This document shows, one piece after another, positions 17,061 through 27,054 of a DNA stretch of 64,000 nt. Where the stretch lies: assembly GCF_000192435.1 (NCBI RefSeq), contig NZ_AEUD01000017.1, forward strand, positions 1 to 64,000, given 5' to 3'. Numbering within the stretch: position 1 is the first letter of the stretch; the number at the start of each line of letters is the position of its first letter. Position numbers and translations under genes: made by a program. The notes under the pieces are model-generated. The model was not told where the DNA came from and made no database searches. It was given only the letters and a program-made list of their open reading frames with translations. The stretch is from Gordonia neofelifaecis NRRL B-59395 (lineage in GTDB: Bacteria; Actinomycetota; Actinomycetes; Mycobacteriales; Mycobacteriaceae).

Positions 17061-18172
17061 ATGTCTGAACGGATGCGTACCGAACCGCGGCGACCGGCCG
17101 ACGCCGCCCGCCGCGGCGACCTGTCGGTGATCGGGGGCGGCGTCGTCGGTCTCACCTGCGCGCTGGCCGCCGCGGACAGCGGATGGCGAGTCCGGATCTT
17201 CGATGCGGGCCCCGGGGCGCGGGCGGCGGACGTCGCCGGCGGCATGCTCGGCTGTCTCGCCGAGGGGCACCCGGGCGAGGATCGGCTGCTCGCCGTCGCG
17301 CGGGACTCCGTCGCGCGCTGGCCCGCGCTGCTCGCCCGGCTCGGCGATCCGTCGGTGGAGACGGCGGCCGACAGCCTGCTGATCGGCGCGGCGCCCGCCG
17401 ACGTCGACCACCTCGCCTCACAGGTGCGGTTCCTGACCGGCCACGCGCCGGATGCCGCGGAGCGGCTGCAGCCGATGTCCGGCGCGGAACTGCGCGCCGC
17501 CGAGCCCGCGCTGGTCCGGGGGATCGCCGGAGGCTTCCGGGCGATCGGGGAGGGATCGATCGACAATCGGAGGCTCATCGCCGCGCTCGAGCGCGCCCTG
17601 GACGCATGTGGCGCGATCCGCGAGCAGGCGACGGTCACGGACCTGCGCGCCGTGCCCGGCGATCAGATCCTCGTCGCGGCCGGACTCGGCACCCGTCGGC
17701 TGGTGCCCGGCATCGACCTGCGAGGCGAGAAGGGGGAGATCCTCCGGCTCCGCAGAACGCGGTGGTCGGTGCCGCCGCCGACCGAGGTGATCCGAGCCCG
17801 CTGGCACGGGCGTCCGCTCTACCTCGTGCCCCGCGAGGACGGCATCGTCCTGGGCGCGACCCAGTACGAGGCGTACGACGACGCCGATCGGGTGCCGCTC
17901 GCGGGCGGCGTCGGCGATCTGTTGTCGGACGCCGGTGAACTGATGCCCGGGCTGCGCAGCTATGAGCTCGTCGAAGCCGGCGCGGGCATCAGGCCGTCGT
18001 CGCCGGACGGGGTGCCGGTGGTCCGGCGCGAGGATGCACGGGTGGTCGTGGCCGCGGGGCACGGCCGCAACGGGATCGCACTGGCACCGTGGACCGCGGC
18101 ACAGGTCGTCGACCTGCTCGGCGGAGAACACGAGCCCGTCACGAACAAGCAGCTACACACAGGGAGTCCGAT

Positions 18173-18182
<10 letters not shown>
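17061..18182 (+). CDS. thiO: Glycine oxidase ThiO
   Basis: The 373-residue FAD enzyme oxidises glycine to the imine needed for the thiazole ring in aerobic thiamine synthesis. The dinucleotide fold is at about residues 17-45 (LSVIGGGVVGLTCALAAADS, then WRVRIFDAG). The DAO family C-terminus shows AGIRPSSPDGVPVV and AAGHGRNGIALAPWTA. It is the first gene after the TPP riboswitch and overlaps thiS by 10 bp, so the three thi genes form one operon. The start MSERMRTEP lies 10 bases after the riboswitch. Confidence 0.94.
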
Positions 18183-19145
<963 letters not shown>

Positions 19146-20087
19146 TCACTGCTCTTCGATCTGCTCCCGGCCGCGTCGCCACCCGCCCTTCTCGGGCGGG
19201 GCCTCGCCGAAGTGGTCGGGGTCGCCGCTGCCGTACCAGGCGACGAGGACCGCGCCGACCACCGCGCCGATGAATCCGACGATCGCCAGCCAACCCAGGC
19301 CGGCATGCGCGCTGTCGCCGAGGAAGACGACGCCGACGATGCTCGGCCCGGCGGTCTCGCCGACCACCAGCATCGCGGTCACGCCACTGACGGCGCCGAC
19401 CTGCAGCGCGACCGTCTGCACGTAGAAGCCGACGGCTCCGGCGATCGCGATGGACCACGCGGCGGGGTCGCGGAGGACGGTGACGAGGTCGAACGGCTCC
19501 AGCCCGTCGAGCACCCGCACCGAGCAGGCGATGACACCGAACAGCAGGCCCGCGCCCGCACCGCCGATCGGCGCGGCGAACGCACCGCCGCGGTAGACGC
19601 CGAACAGGGAGACCGAGCAGAGGACTACCGTCGCGGCCAGCAGACCCCAGTGGAACGTCATGGACGCGTCGTCGTTCGCGCCGGGCGCCGACGACACGCC
19701 GAGCATGAACAGCGAGAGGACAACCAGCCAGATCGCCACCCAGTCGCGGGTGTGCAGGGTGATGTTCAGCAGCAGGGTGCCGAGCAGCGCGGTCACGACG
19801 AGGTTCGCCGAGACGATCGACTGAGCCAGGAAGAGTGGAAGGAAGCGTGCCGCCACCGCGCCGCCGGCGAAGCCGACGACGACCATGACGGTGCCGAGGA
19901 TGAATGCGGGGTCGACCAGCGTGGAGAAGGTCGACTCGACCGACGGCGAACTGCTGCCGTCGATTCCGGCCTTGCCCTCGTCCCGCTGCTCCACCGCGAC
20001 CCGGCGTGCACCGAGCGCTCGAAGGACGGTCGAGACACCGTAGGCCACCGCAGCCATCGACGCAGCGATGATCCCGATTGCGAACAA
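19146..20087 (-). CDS. DMT/EamA-like multi-spanning permease
   Basis: The 313-residue protein has about nine to ten hydrophobic helices, beginning MFAIGIIAASMAAVAYGVST, with a hydrophilic insert at about 28-50 and a charged C-terminal tail. The overall layout resembles drug/metabolite superfamily transporters of actinobacteria. No substrate motif is visible. It converges on thiG with adjacent stop codons and is divergent from the first ATP-grasp gene about 80 bp away, so co-regulation with that gene is possible but unproven. Confidence 0.7.
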   Translation of the reverse strand: MFAIGIIAASMAAVAYGVSTVLRALGARRVAVEQRDEGKAGIDGSSSPSVESTFSTLVDPAFILGTVMVVVGFAGGAVAARFLPLFLAQSIVSANLVVTALLGTLLLNITLHTRDWVAIWLVVLSLFMLGVSSAPGANDDASMTFHWGLLAATVVLCSVSLFGVYRGGAFAAPIGGAGAGLLFGVIACSVRVLDGLEPFDLVTVLRDPAAWSIAIAGAVGFYVQTVALQVGAVSGVTAMLVVGETAGPSIVGVVFLGDSAHAGLGWLAIVGFIGAVVGAVLVAWYGSGDPDHFGEAPPEKGGWRRGREQIEEQ

Positions 20088-20169
20088 CGAAGAAACCCCT
20101 GAGTCGTTGATGAGTACTCGGTAAGAACACGCTACACGGACGACTTGTTCCCTTGTCTACTCTGTATCT

Positions 20170-21336
20170 GTGGTCTCTGGTGCGCGCAAACATGTTCTGA
20201 TTACCTTCGGCAGGTCGTTCCTGACGCTCAATCTGGCTCGGCAACTCGCCGCGGCGGGTCACAAGGTGTCGACGTGCGACAGCCTTCCGATCACGGTGAG
20301 CCGGTTCTCGAACGCGGTGTCGTCGTTCCATCGGGTCAGTCCGCCGAAGTTCAAGCCGCAGGAGTACTGCCGCGAAGTGGCCGAACTCGTGAAGTCCGAG
20401 GGCATCGACATGGTGATCCCGATTCACGAGGAGACCGACATCCTGTCGATGATGGCCGGTCTCTTCCCGCCGACCTGCGAGCTCTTCCTGTCTCCGTTCG
20501 AGCTGGAGGACATGCTGCACAACAAGTTCTCCTTCCAGGAGGCCTTGGTGGAGCGCGGCTTCCCGACCCTCAAGTTCGCGAAGATCGCGTCCGCCGAAGA
20601 CACCGAGGGACTCGACTTCGACACGCCGTTCGCCGTCAAACAGACCTACTCGCGCGGTTCGCAGAAGGTCTACAAGGCGCACCCCGGCCAGTCACTCGAC
20701 TTCCTCACGTTCGATCCCGCCAATCCGTGGATCGCGCAGGAGTGGATGGAGGGCGACCGGTACTGCACCTATTCGGTGTGCCGTGACGGCGAGGTCTTCG
20801 CGCACGCGACCTATCCGGTGTCGTACGCGATCGACGGCAGCTCCTGCCTGGCGTTCACCCAGGTCGACCACCAGCCGATCCTGGACTGGGTGCAGCGCTT
20901 CGCGAAGTCGGTCAACTTCACCGGCCACATGGGCCTGGACTTCATCGATCACCCCGAGAAGGGGCTGTACACGATCGAGTGCAATCCGCGCGGCACCAGC
21001 GGAATCATGATGTACACCAGGGAGAATCGGCTCGATCGCGCGTTCTTCGGTGAGAACACCGAGATCATCAGCCCGCCGGAGGGGCGGACGCGGATGATCG
21101 GAGTGGGGATGACGCTGTACGGCTGGCGGAAGTCGGGCCGGGCGGGCAACAGCCTGCGCCAGTTCTTCCGCGACTTCCGCGCCGCGAGCGACGTCATCTA
21201 CGATCCGCAGGACCGACTGCCTGCCGTCATGCTGATCCCCGCCTACATCGCGATCCTCACCCACGGATACAAGTACAAGGTCGGTCTCGCCGAGGCCTTC
21301 ATGCACGACCACGAGTGGGACGGGCACAAGATCTGA
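20170..21336 (+). CDS. ATP-grasp domain enzyme (first of two related copies)
   Basis: The 388-residue protein has an N-terminal pre-ATP-grasp Rossmann-like domain (KHVLITFGRSFLTLNLARQL) and an ATP-grasp fold. Lys157 lies in PFAVKQTYSRGS, IAQEWMEGDR is the hinge region, and IECNPRGT at about 269-276 supplies the metal-binding Glu and Asn. Such enzymes ligate a carboxylate to an amine or thiol through an acyl phosphate; the substrates are unknown. A related 397-residue protein is encoded at 31.8-33.0 kb. The GTG start opens MVSGARKH. It stands alone between divergent and convergent neighbours. Confidence 0.85.
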   Translation: MVSGARKHVLITFGRSFLTLNLARQLAAAGHKVSTCDSLPITVSRFSNAVSSFHRVSPPKFKPQEYCREVAELVKSEGIDMVIPIHEETDILSMMAGLFPPTCELFLSPFELEDMLHNKFSFQEALVERGFPTLKFAKIASAEDTEGLDFDTPFAVKQTYSRGSQKVYKAHPGQSLDFLTFDPANPWIAQEWMEGDRYCTYSVCRDGEVFAHATYPVSYAIDGSSCLAFTQVDHQPILDWVQRFAKSVNFTGHMGLDFIDHPEKGLYTIECNPRGTSGIMMYTRENRLDRAFFGENTEIISPPEGRTRMIGVGMTLYGWRKSGRAGNSLRQFFRDFRAASDVIYDPQDRLPAVMLIPAYIAILTHGYKYKVGLAEAFMHDHEWDGHKI

Positions 21337-21348
21337 GCCGCTGCAGTT

Positions 21349-22206
21349 CTAAACTGCGGTCACCTTCCGGCAGAAGTCGACGACGAGCTGCGTCGCGCGG
21401 TGCTCGGGGTCGAGCATCAGCCCGCCGTGCGCGTGGCCGTCGAGCACGTGGAAGTCCGCGGCAGGGAGGTGCGACGCGGCGTCCCGACTTCCGGCGGGTG
21501 GAAAGAAGACGTCGTGCTCGTAGGCGACGACGAGAGTCGGCGACTCGATGGTCGACAGGCGTTCCGGCGTCGGCTCGTGCGCCAGCATCCAGCTCTGCGA
21601 GGCGGACAGCTGCCCCTTGAGTCCCTCGACAGAGGTCCACACCGGATCGCCGGACGTCAGCATCGTCCACCAGCCGCGGACCGTCGCGTCGTCGGCGAGC
21701 ATGCCGGGACCGAGAGTGGTCATGATCTGTTCGAAGACCGAGACCGACTCCGGGATCTCGCCGAGACCGTCGATGAGCCCCAGCTCCATCTCGTTGACGA
21801 TCTCACCGATCGCCGACGATCGCAGACCGGCGATCATCGCGATGCCGTGAATGCTCCCGGTCCACGCGGAGGCGAGCACCTGGGTGATGTAGCAGCCCAT
21901 CGAATAGCCGACCAGAACCGCGTCGTCGACCTCGAAGTGGGTCAGCACCGCGATGGCGTCGTCGGCCATCTCCGGTACGGAGTACGGCGCGGGCGGCGCC
22001 GACGACGGCGCCAGCCCGCGTGCCGAGTAGGTGATGACCGAGAATCCCGCGTCCACCAAGGCATCGGGCACCCCGGTGAACTGCCATACGCCATAAGGCA
22101 TTCCGAGTCCGCCGCTGAGCAGGACGGTGGGGCCGTCGCCCCTACGGGAGGCCGCGATGACGGTGTCGGCCGCAGTGCGGATCAGTTCGATCTTCGGCGA
22201 GGTCAC
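21349..22206 (-). CDS. Alpha/beta hydrolase
   Basis: The 285-residue protein has the alpha/beta hydrolase order: an oxyanion strand LLSGGLGMPYGVW, the nucleophile elbow VLVGYSMGCYI (Ser in GYSMG), an acid strand LVVAYEHDVFFP and the catalytic His in LDGHAHGGLM. The oxyanion motif is GGLG rather than the usual HG, which is less common. The substrate is unknown. It lies 11 bp upstream of arsC on the same strand, with which it may be co-transcribed as the downstream gene. Confidence 0.88.
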   Translation of the reverse strand: MTSPKIELIRTAADTVIAASRRGDGPTVLLSGGLGMPYGVWQFTGVPDALVDAGFSVITYSARGLAPSSAPPAPYSVPEMADDAIAVLTHFEVDDAVLVGYSMGCYITQVLASAWTGSIHGIAMIAGLRSSAIGEIVNEMELGLIDGLGEIPESVSVFEQIMTTLGPGMLADDATVRGWWTMLTSGDPVWTSVEGLKGQLSASQSWMLAHEPTPERLSTIESPTLVVAYEHDVFFPPAGSRDAASHLPAADFHVLDGHAHGGLMLDPEHRATQLVVDFCRKVTAV

Positions 22207-22217
22207 GTCAGAGGACG

Positions 22218-22580
22218 TTACCCGCGGCGGGCCAGCCGATCGACGATCTCCTGCAGACTCTCCGGCGTCCGCGCCATCACCGTCGCACCGTCGGCCACGA
22301 CGAGCGGGCGCTGGATCAGCGACGGGTTGGCGACCATCGCGTCGAGAAGCGCGTCGTCGTCGGCACCGTCCAGGTCGAGTTCGGCGTACACCGGTTCGCC
22401 GGTCCGGACCGCATCGCGCACAGACAGGCCCGCCGACGAGATCAGCTCGGCGAGCGTCGCCCGGTCCGGTGTCTCGGTGAGGTACTCGACCACGTGCACG
22501 TCGGCGCCCGTCTGCCGCAGGGTGTCCAGTGCGTGACGGGACTTGCTGCAGCTCTGGTTGTAGTAGATGGTGGCGTCCAC
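22218..22580 (-). CDS. arsC: Arsenate reductase (glutaredoxin-dependent type, ArsC)
   Basis: The 120-residue thioredoxin-fold protein matches the ArsC/Spx family: YYNQSCSKSRHALDTLRQTG, carrying the single catalytic Cys, and the substrate-binding NPSLIQRPLVV strand. It would reduce arsenate to arsenite using glutaredoxin or mycothiol-linked thiols. No arsenite pump or ArsR regulator is nearby, so a wider redox role is possible. It is 41 bp downstream of the flavoprotein reductase gene on the same strand, suggesting an operon. Confidence 0.88.
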   Translation of the reverse strand: MDATIYYNQSCSKSRHALDTLRQTGADVHVVEYLTETPDRATLAELISSAGLSVRDAVRTGEPVYAELDLDGADDDALLDAMVANPSLIQRPLVVADGATVMARTPESLQEIVDRLARRG

Positions 22581-22621
22581 AGACGGTCCCTTTCGGTGGT
22601 CGATGCGTCGGCGGTGATCGA

Positions 22622-23866
22622 TCAGGAGATCAAGTCGGCCAAGGGTACTCGAGGGTCGGTCAGCGCCGCGGCGTCGACCGGCCGACGAGCCTCGACGAGC
22701 GCGGCGATCTCGTCGCCCGCGTCCCAGATGTTGACGTTCATCCCGGCCAGCACGATTCCCGAGTCGTCGAGCCAGAAGGCGAGGAACTCCAGTCCGTCGA
22801 CATCTCCCCGGGTGACGACGCGCGAGTAGCCGTCGCTGTGGCCGCGGTACTCCATGCCGAGGTCGTACTGGTCGGTGAAGAAGTACGGCATCCGGTCGTA
22901 CTCGGCGTCGCCGCCCAGGATGTTCGCCGCAACCACAGCCGGCTGGTTGAGCGCATTGGCCCAGTGCTCGGTGCGCACGCGCGTGCCGAGGACGGGATGC
23001 TCTGCAGCCGCGATGTCGCCGACCGCGAAGACCCCGTCGGCGCTGGTCCGCAGTCCGGAATCGGTGGCCACGCCGCCGCCGGCGAGCGCCAGTCCGGCGG
23101 ACTCGGCCAGCGAGATCTCGGGTCGCGCACCGACGGCGACGAGCACCGCATCGGCGACCACCGTCTGCCCGTCGTCGAGCTGCAGCCCGCCGGCGCGGCC
23201 GTCGTCGACGGTGATCGACTCGACCGCGCGCCCGAGGCGGAGGTCGACGCCGTGCTCTCGATGCAGTCGGGCGAACGCCGCGCCGATCTCCGGGCCGAGC
23301 GGCCCGCGCAGCGGCTGGTCGGCGGCCTCGACCACGGTGACGTCGGCACCTCGCCCGCGAGCGCCCGCGGCGACCTCGAGGCCGATCCAGCCGCCGCCGA
23401 TCACCGCGAGTCGACTTCCCTCGCCCAGGACCCCGATGAGCGCGCGGGCGTCGTCGACCGTCCGCAGACAGTGGACGCCCGCCGCGTCCGAGACCGGGAT
23501 CGGCGGGGGGGGCGGGGGCGAACCGGTGGCCAGCACCAGCGACCCGAACGGCACCGATCCGCCGGTGTCGAGGGCGACCGTGCGCCCCGCGAGGTCGAGG
23601 GACTCGGCACGGACGCCGAGGCGGAGATCGATGTCGTTGTCGCGGTACCAGGCCTCGTCGTGCACCGTGAAGTCCGGCAGTGCCTTGGTCCCGGCGAGGA
23701 ACTCCTTGGACAGGGGAGGGCGCTCGTAGGGCGCCACGCGCTCGGCCGCGATCAGCGTGATCGCACCGGTGAATCCCTGCTCGCGCAGGTGCTCCGCGGT
23801 CTTCGCGCCCGCGAGGCCGCCGCCGATGATCGCGACGGGATCGGAGGTTCGGTTCGGCTGTGTCAT
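22622..23866 (-). CDS. FAD-dependent NAD(P)H oxidoreductase, ferredoxin/rubredoxin reductase type
   Basis: The 414-residue flavoprotein has the pyridine nucleotide-disulfide class I layout. An FAD fold (VAIIGGGLAGAKTAEHLREQ) comes first, an NAD(P) fold (RLAVIGGGWIGLEVAAGARG) lies near residue 145, a second FAD contact is GVFAVGDIAA, and a C-terminal reductase domain contains FFTDQYDLGMEYRGHSDG. It would pass electrons to a ferredoxin or a P450/oxygenase partner, none of which is adjacent. The start MTQPNRTS follows AGGAGAAGTGAG. A poly-proline stretch follows LVLATGS. Confidence 0.9.
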   Translation of the reverse strand: MTQPNRTSDPVAIIGGGLAGAKTAEHLREQGFTGAITLIAAERVAPYERPPLSKEFLAGTKALPDFTVHDEAWYRDNDIDLRLGVRAESLDLAGRTVALDTGGSVPFGSLVLATGSPPPPPPIPVSDAAGVHCLRTVDDARALIGVLGEGSRLAVIGGGWIGLEVAAGARGRGADVTVVEAADQPLRGPLGPEIGAAFARLHREHGVDLRLGRAVESITVDDGRAGGLQLDDGQTVVADAVLVAVGARPEISLAESAGLALAGGGVATDSGLRTSADGVFAVGDIAAAEHPVLGTRVRTEHWANALNQPAVVAANILGGDAEYDRMPYFFTDQYDLGMEYRGHSDGYSRVVTRGDVDGLEFLAFWLDDSGIVLAGMNVNIWDAGDEIAALVEARRPVDAAALTDPRVPLADLIS

Positions 23867-23943
23867 CTCACTTCTCCTCACTATCGCTTTCCGAACTCGA
23901 GTCTAGGCCGATGCCAGCAGCGCGGGTCGAACACGAGAGCCGT

Positions 23944-24570
23944 TCAGGCCCCGATCACCAACACCGCGCCCAGGCTCGCCATCACGACCGCGATCGCGGT
24001 GTCGAGCACTCGCCAGGCGCGCGCGGAGGCGAACAACGGCGCCATCCGCTTCGCCCCGAATCCCAGCATCAGGAACCAGATCAGCGACGCGATGCAGGCA
24101 CCGAGAGTGAACGACCACCTGGCGCCGCCGTGACTGTTCGCGATGGACCCGAGGGTGAGGACGGCGTCCAGATAGGTGTGCGGGTTGAGCCAGGTCAGGG
24201 CCGCGGCGGTGCCGAGCGCGGTCCAGAGTCCGACGGCCCGGCCCGGCTCCGACCGCTCGTGCCCCGCGGCGGGCCGCATCGCCCGTCGGGCGGCGAGAAC
24301 GGCGAGGATCATCAGATAGCCGCCGCCGAGGTACTTGGCGACTGTCACCGCCGTCGGGTGCGCACTCACCACGGAGCCGAGGCCCGCAGTGCCCGCACTG
24401 ATCAGGATGATGTCGGAGACCACGCAGACGGCGATCACCGGGAGCACGTACACGCCGGCGACGCCCTGTCTGATGACGTAGACGTTCTGGGGGCCGATCG
24501 CGATGATGAGGCCGGCGCCTGTCATCAGGCCGGCGAGCGCAGCGAGAAGGTACGTGGTGGTCACGTCCAT
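23944..24570 (-). CDS. lysE: LysE-family amino acid exporter (lysine/arginine)
   Basis: The protein of about 208 residues has six hydrophobic helices. The first carries the LysE signature AIGPQNVYVIRQGVAG, and WLNPHTYLDAVLTLGS follows at mid-protein, as in basic amino acid exporters. It is divergently paired with a LysG/ArgP-type regulator, the classical lysE-lysG arrangement, where intracellular lysine or arginine bound to LysG switches export on. The start is uncertain: ATG 24570 gives the family spacing to GPQNV, while ATG 24591 or TTG 24597 would add seven or nine residues. Confidence 0.88.
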   Translation of the reverse strand: MDVTTTYLLAALAGLMTGAGLIIAIGPQNVYVIRQGVAGVYVLPVIAVCVVSDIILISAGTAGLGSVVSAHPTAVTVAKYLGGGYLMILAVLAARRAMRPAAGHERSEPGRAVGLWTALGTAAALTWLNPHTYLDAVLTLGSIANSHGGARWSFTLGACIASLIWFLMLGFGAKRMAPLFASARAWRVLDTAIAVVMASLGAVLVIGA

Positions 24571-24597
24571 CCACGCTAAGAAGGCGACCATGTTCAA

Positions 24598-24637
24598 GCC
24601 AGCGAATGATTCTTAAGAAACATTAGAATCGCTGAAC
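24598..24637. promoter_or_regulatory. lysE-lysG divergent control region
   Basis: The short gap between the divergent genes is AT-rich compared with its surroundings. It contains the palindrome TTCTTAAGAA at 24610-24619 inside a larger imperfect dyad flanked by AGCGAATGATTC and GAATCGCT. A good -10 hexamer TAGAAT lies at 24624-24629, only eight bases before the lysG ATG, so lysG is probably translated from a leaderless mRNA. The dyad is the natural place for LysG to bind; this is inferred from position and from the known lysG/lysE pairs. Confidence 0.6.
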
Positions 24638-25594
24638 ATGGAACTGTCGGCGGAAGGACTCATCACACTCACCGCGGTGCTCCGCGAGGGCACGTTCGAG
24701 GCGGCTGCGGCGTCACTGCACGTCACGCCGTCCGCCGTGAGTCAGCGGATCAAGTCGCTCGAGCAGTCGGTGGGGCGGGTGCTCGTGCGGCGGACCAAGC
24801 CCGTCACGCCGACGAGCGACGGAGAGGTGCTGGCCCGACTCGGCGAGCAGTGGGACGTCCTGGTCGCCGAGGCTCGTGGCGAACTCATCGGTGCCGCACC
24901 GGAGTTCGACGGTGATCCGCGACATCTGCCTCGGGTGGAGCTGTCGATCGCGTGCAATGCGGACTCGCTGGCCACGTGGTTTCTGCCCGTGCTGGCGCAG
25001 TTGCACCGCGACCATGCCGTCGCGCTGGACGTCAACCGCGACGACGAGTCCGTCACCGCCGCGATGCTCCGCGCGGGCGACGTGATCGGTGCCGTCACCT
25101 CCGATCCGATCGGCGTCCGTGGCTGCGCGACCATCGAACTCGGATCGCTGCGGTACCGGCCGGTGGCGTCACAGGACTTCATCGACCACTGGCTGCCGTC
25201 CGGCGTGCGTGCGCGGGACATGGGTTATGCGCCGATGGTGATGTTCGACAGCAACGATCATCTGCAGATCAAAATGATGAAACAGCTGGTGGCCGAGCCG
25301 ATCTCACCACCCGTGCACTATATTCCGGCGGCTGCCGAGTACCGCCGGGCGATAGTCGCGGGCATCGGCTGGGGAGCGGTTCCGGAAGTGGATCTGGACG
25401 ACGAGTATCTGGGCCGCGACCTGGTGCCGCTCTCGTCCAAGCCGCTCGACGTCCCGCTCTTCTGGCAGTACTGGAAGCTGCGGTCGCCGGCCGTCACCGC
25501 GCTGACCGAGATCATCGTCGACCACGCGCGGCGAAGCCTCGTGCCGCCGCGGCGCGCGACGGCCGCGCAGGCGCGGCCGTCGGGCAGCCGCTGA
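24638..25594 (+). CDS. lysG: LysR-family regulator, LysG/ArgP type
   Basis: The 318-residue regulator has an N-terminal LysR helix-turn-helix (TFEAAAASLHVTPSAVSQRI at about 19-38) and an ArgP/LysG-like effector domain (ADSLATWFLPVLAQLHRDH, RAGDVIGAVTSDP, PAAAEYRRAIVAGIGWGAVP). It should sense basic amino acids and activate the divergent exporter. The final 20 residues are Arg/Ala-rich, and their coding sequence contains an 11-bp perfect hairpin at 25557-25582 that might slow or end transcription but lacks a T-tract. Confidence 0.9.
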   Translation: MELSAEGLITLTAVLREGTFEAAAASLHVTPSAVSQRIKSLEQSVGRVLVRRTKPVTPTSDGEVLARLGEQWDVLVAEARGELIGAAPEFDGDPRHLPRVELSIACNADSLATWFLPVLAQLHRDHAVALDVNRDDESVTAAMLRAGDVIGAVTSDPIGVRGCATIELGSLRYRPVASQDFIDHWLPSGVRARDMGYAPMVMFDSNDHLQIKMMKQLVAEPISPPVHYIPAAAEYRRAIVAGIGWGAVPEVDLDDEYLGRDLVPLSSKPLDVPLFWQYWKLRSPAVTALTEIIVDHARRSLVPPRRATAAQARPSGSR

Positions 25595-25670
25595 CAGGAG
25601 TGTCGTGCATGCCGCCGGTCACGGCTTTTCCGGCACACAAAGCTGACGGACTGGGGACCCCCGAAGCTCG

Positions 25671-26960
25671 CTACGCCGACTCGAGGATCATGGTGACGGC
25701 CATGCCGCTGCCTGCGCAGATCGAGACCAGCGCACGTGAATCGGGCGCCCCGGCGAGGAGTTTGGCGACCGTCGCGACGATGCGACCGCCGGTCGCGCCG
25801 AACGGATGGCCGGTGGCGAGCGAGCCGCCACGCACGTTGAGCTTGGTCGGATCGATCTCGCCGAGCGCCTGATCGCGGTTCAAGTGGGTCCGGCAGAACT
25901 CGTCGTCGTTCCATGCCGCGAGCGTCGAGACCACCTGCGAGGCGAAAGCCTCGTGGATCTCGTAGAAGTCGAAGTCCTGCAGGGCCAGCTCGTTCCGGCG
26001 CAGCAGTTCGTCGACGGCGTAGACCGGAGCCATCAGCACGCCCTGAGTCTTGGGGTCGCCGTCCGCGTAGTCGACGGCCCAGCTCTGCGCGTCCACCACG
26101 CGAGCGAGCGGCTGCAGACCGCGCCGCTGAGCCCATTCCGCGTTGCCCATCAGCACCGAAGACGCGCCGTCGGTCAGCGTGGTCGAGTTCGCCGCCGTCA
26201 TCGTCCCATCAGGGCCGCCGAAGCACGGCGACAGCGCGGCGACCCGCTCGGCGGTGAGTCCCCGCCGGAGGTTGTCGTCCTCGGTGAGACCGCCGAACGG
26301 CGTGATGAGGTCGTCGAAGAAGCCGTCGTCGTACGCCTGCGCCAGATTCCGGTGTGAGGCGAGGGCGATCCGGTCCTGCTCGCCGCGGTCGACGCCCCAC
26401 GCCGCGCCGGTGACCGCCTGCGCCGCGCCGGGTGCGAGTCCGGTGCGTCGTTCGGCCGGGCTCGGTACGTCGAAGTCGAGCGAGAGCGGAAGCTGCGCCG
26501 CCTCGCGCAGTCGATCCGGCAGACTGCGCGCGGAGTTGACGCGGACCAGCCGGTTGCGCAGCCGCGGCCCGAACCCGATCGGCGGGTCGGAGGTGGTGTC
26601 GGCACCGCAGGCGACGCCGGATTCGATCTGTCCGCAGGCGATCTTGTTCGCGATGTGGACCACGGACTGTCCGCCGGTCGCGCACTGCTGCTGGACGTCG
26701 ACGGTCGGCGTCGACCTCGAGAGCCGAGTGTCGAGCAGGCTCTCCCGGGTGAGGCTGTGGTCGCGGGCGAGCTTGACCACGGCGCCGCCTGCGACCTCCC
26801 CGAGTCGCGTCTCGTGCAGGTCGTAGCGGTCGACGAGGCCGTTCAGCGCAGCGGTCAGCATCGACTGGTTGGTCTCGCCGAGGTAGGCGCCGTTGGAGCG
26901 GGCGAAGGGGATCCGGTTGCCGCCGAGGACATACACGTCCTGGAGTTCGCGAGGTGACAT
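25671..26960 (-). CDS. Acetyl-CoA acetyltransferase / 3-ketoacyl-CoA thiolase (FadA-like)
   Basis: The 429-residue thiolase contains all catalytic positions: the acyl-accepting Cys93 in VQQQCATGGQSV, the His in FYEIHEAFASQ, and the second Cys with the Gly-rich loop in SICAGSGMAVTMI; LATGHPFGATGGRIV is also present. It cleaves 3-ketoacyl-CoA or condenses acetyl-CoA units in fatty acid metabolism. The length and the R/D-rich insert at about 130-190 resemble FadI/FadA6-like long thiolases. The start MSPRELQ is preceded closely by a candidate operator. No hydratase-dehydrogenase partner is adjacent. Confidence 0.9.
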   Translation of the reverse strand: MSPRELQDVYVLGGNRIPFARSNGAYLGETNQSMLTAALNGLVDRYDLHETRLGEVAGGAVVKLARDHSLTRESLLDTRLSRSTPTVDVQQQCATGGQSVVHIANKIACGQIESGVACGADTTSDPPIGFGPRLRNRLVRVNSARSLPDRLREAAQLPLSLDFDVPSPAERRTGLAPGAAQAVTGAAWGVDRGEQDRIALASHRNLAQAYDDGFFDDLITPFGGLTEDDNLRRGLTAERVAALSPCFGGPDGTMTAANSTTLTDGASSVLMGNAEWAQRRGLQPLARVVDAQSWAVDYADGDPKTQGVLMAPVYAVDELLRRNELALQDFDFYEIHEAFASQVVSTLAAWNDDEFCRTHLNRDQALGEIDPTKLNVRGGSLATGHPFGATGGRIVATVAKLLAGAPDSRALVSICAGSGMAVTMILESA

Positions 26961-26970
26961 GACAGAGGAA

Positions 26971-26992
26971 GTTACCATCGGGCGATGTAAAC
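26971..26992. promoter_or_regulatory. Imperfect inverted repeat upstream of the thiolase gene
   Basis: GTTACCATCG and CGATGTAAAC face each other across a GG centre, matching at eight of ten positions per arm. The element begins 11 bp before the thiolase ATG, so a bound repressor would block initiation. The size suits a TetR-type operator. No regulator gene is adjacent and the protein that binds is unknown. Confidence 0.4.
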
Positions 26993-27054
26993 GTTGAGTC
27001 GGCGGTCGTCGACCGTGCACCGGTCGTACGCCCGCACCGGTAAACTCGGCAGTC

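Noticed and set aside
22529-24133. 534-codon plus-strand frame
   Set aside because: Shadow of the ferredoxin-reductase-like flavoprotein on the opposite strand.
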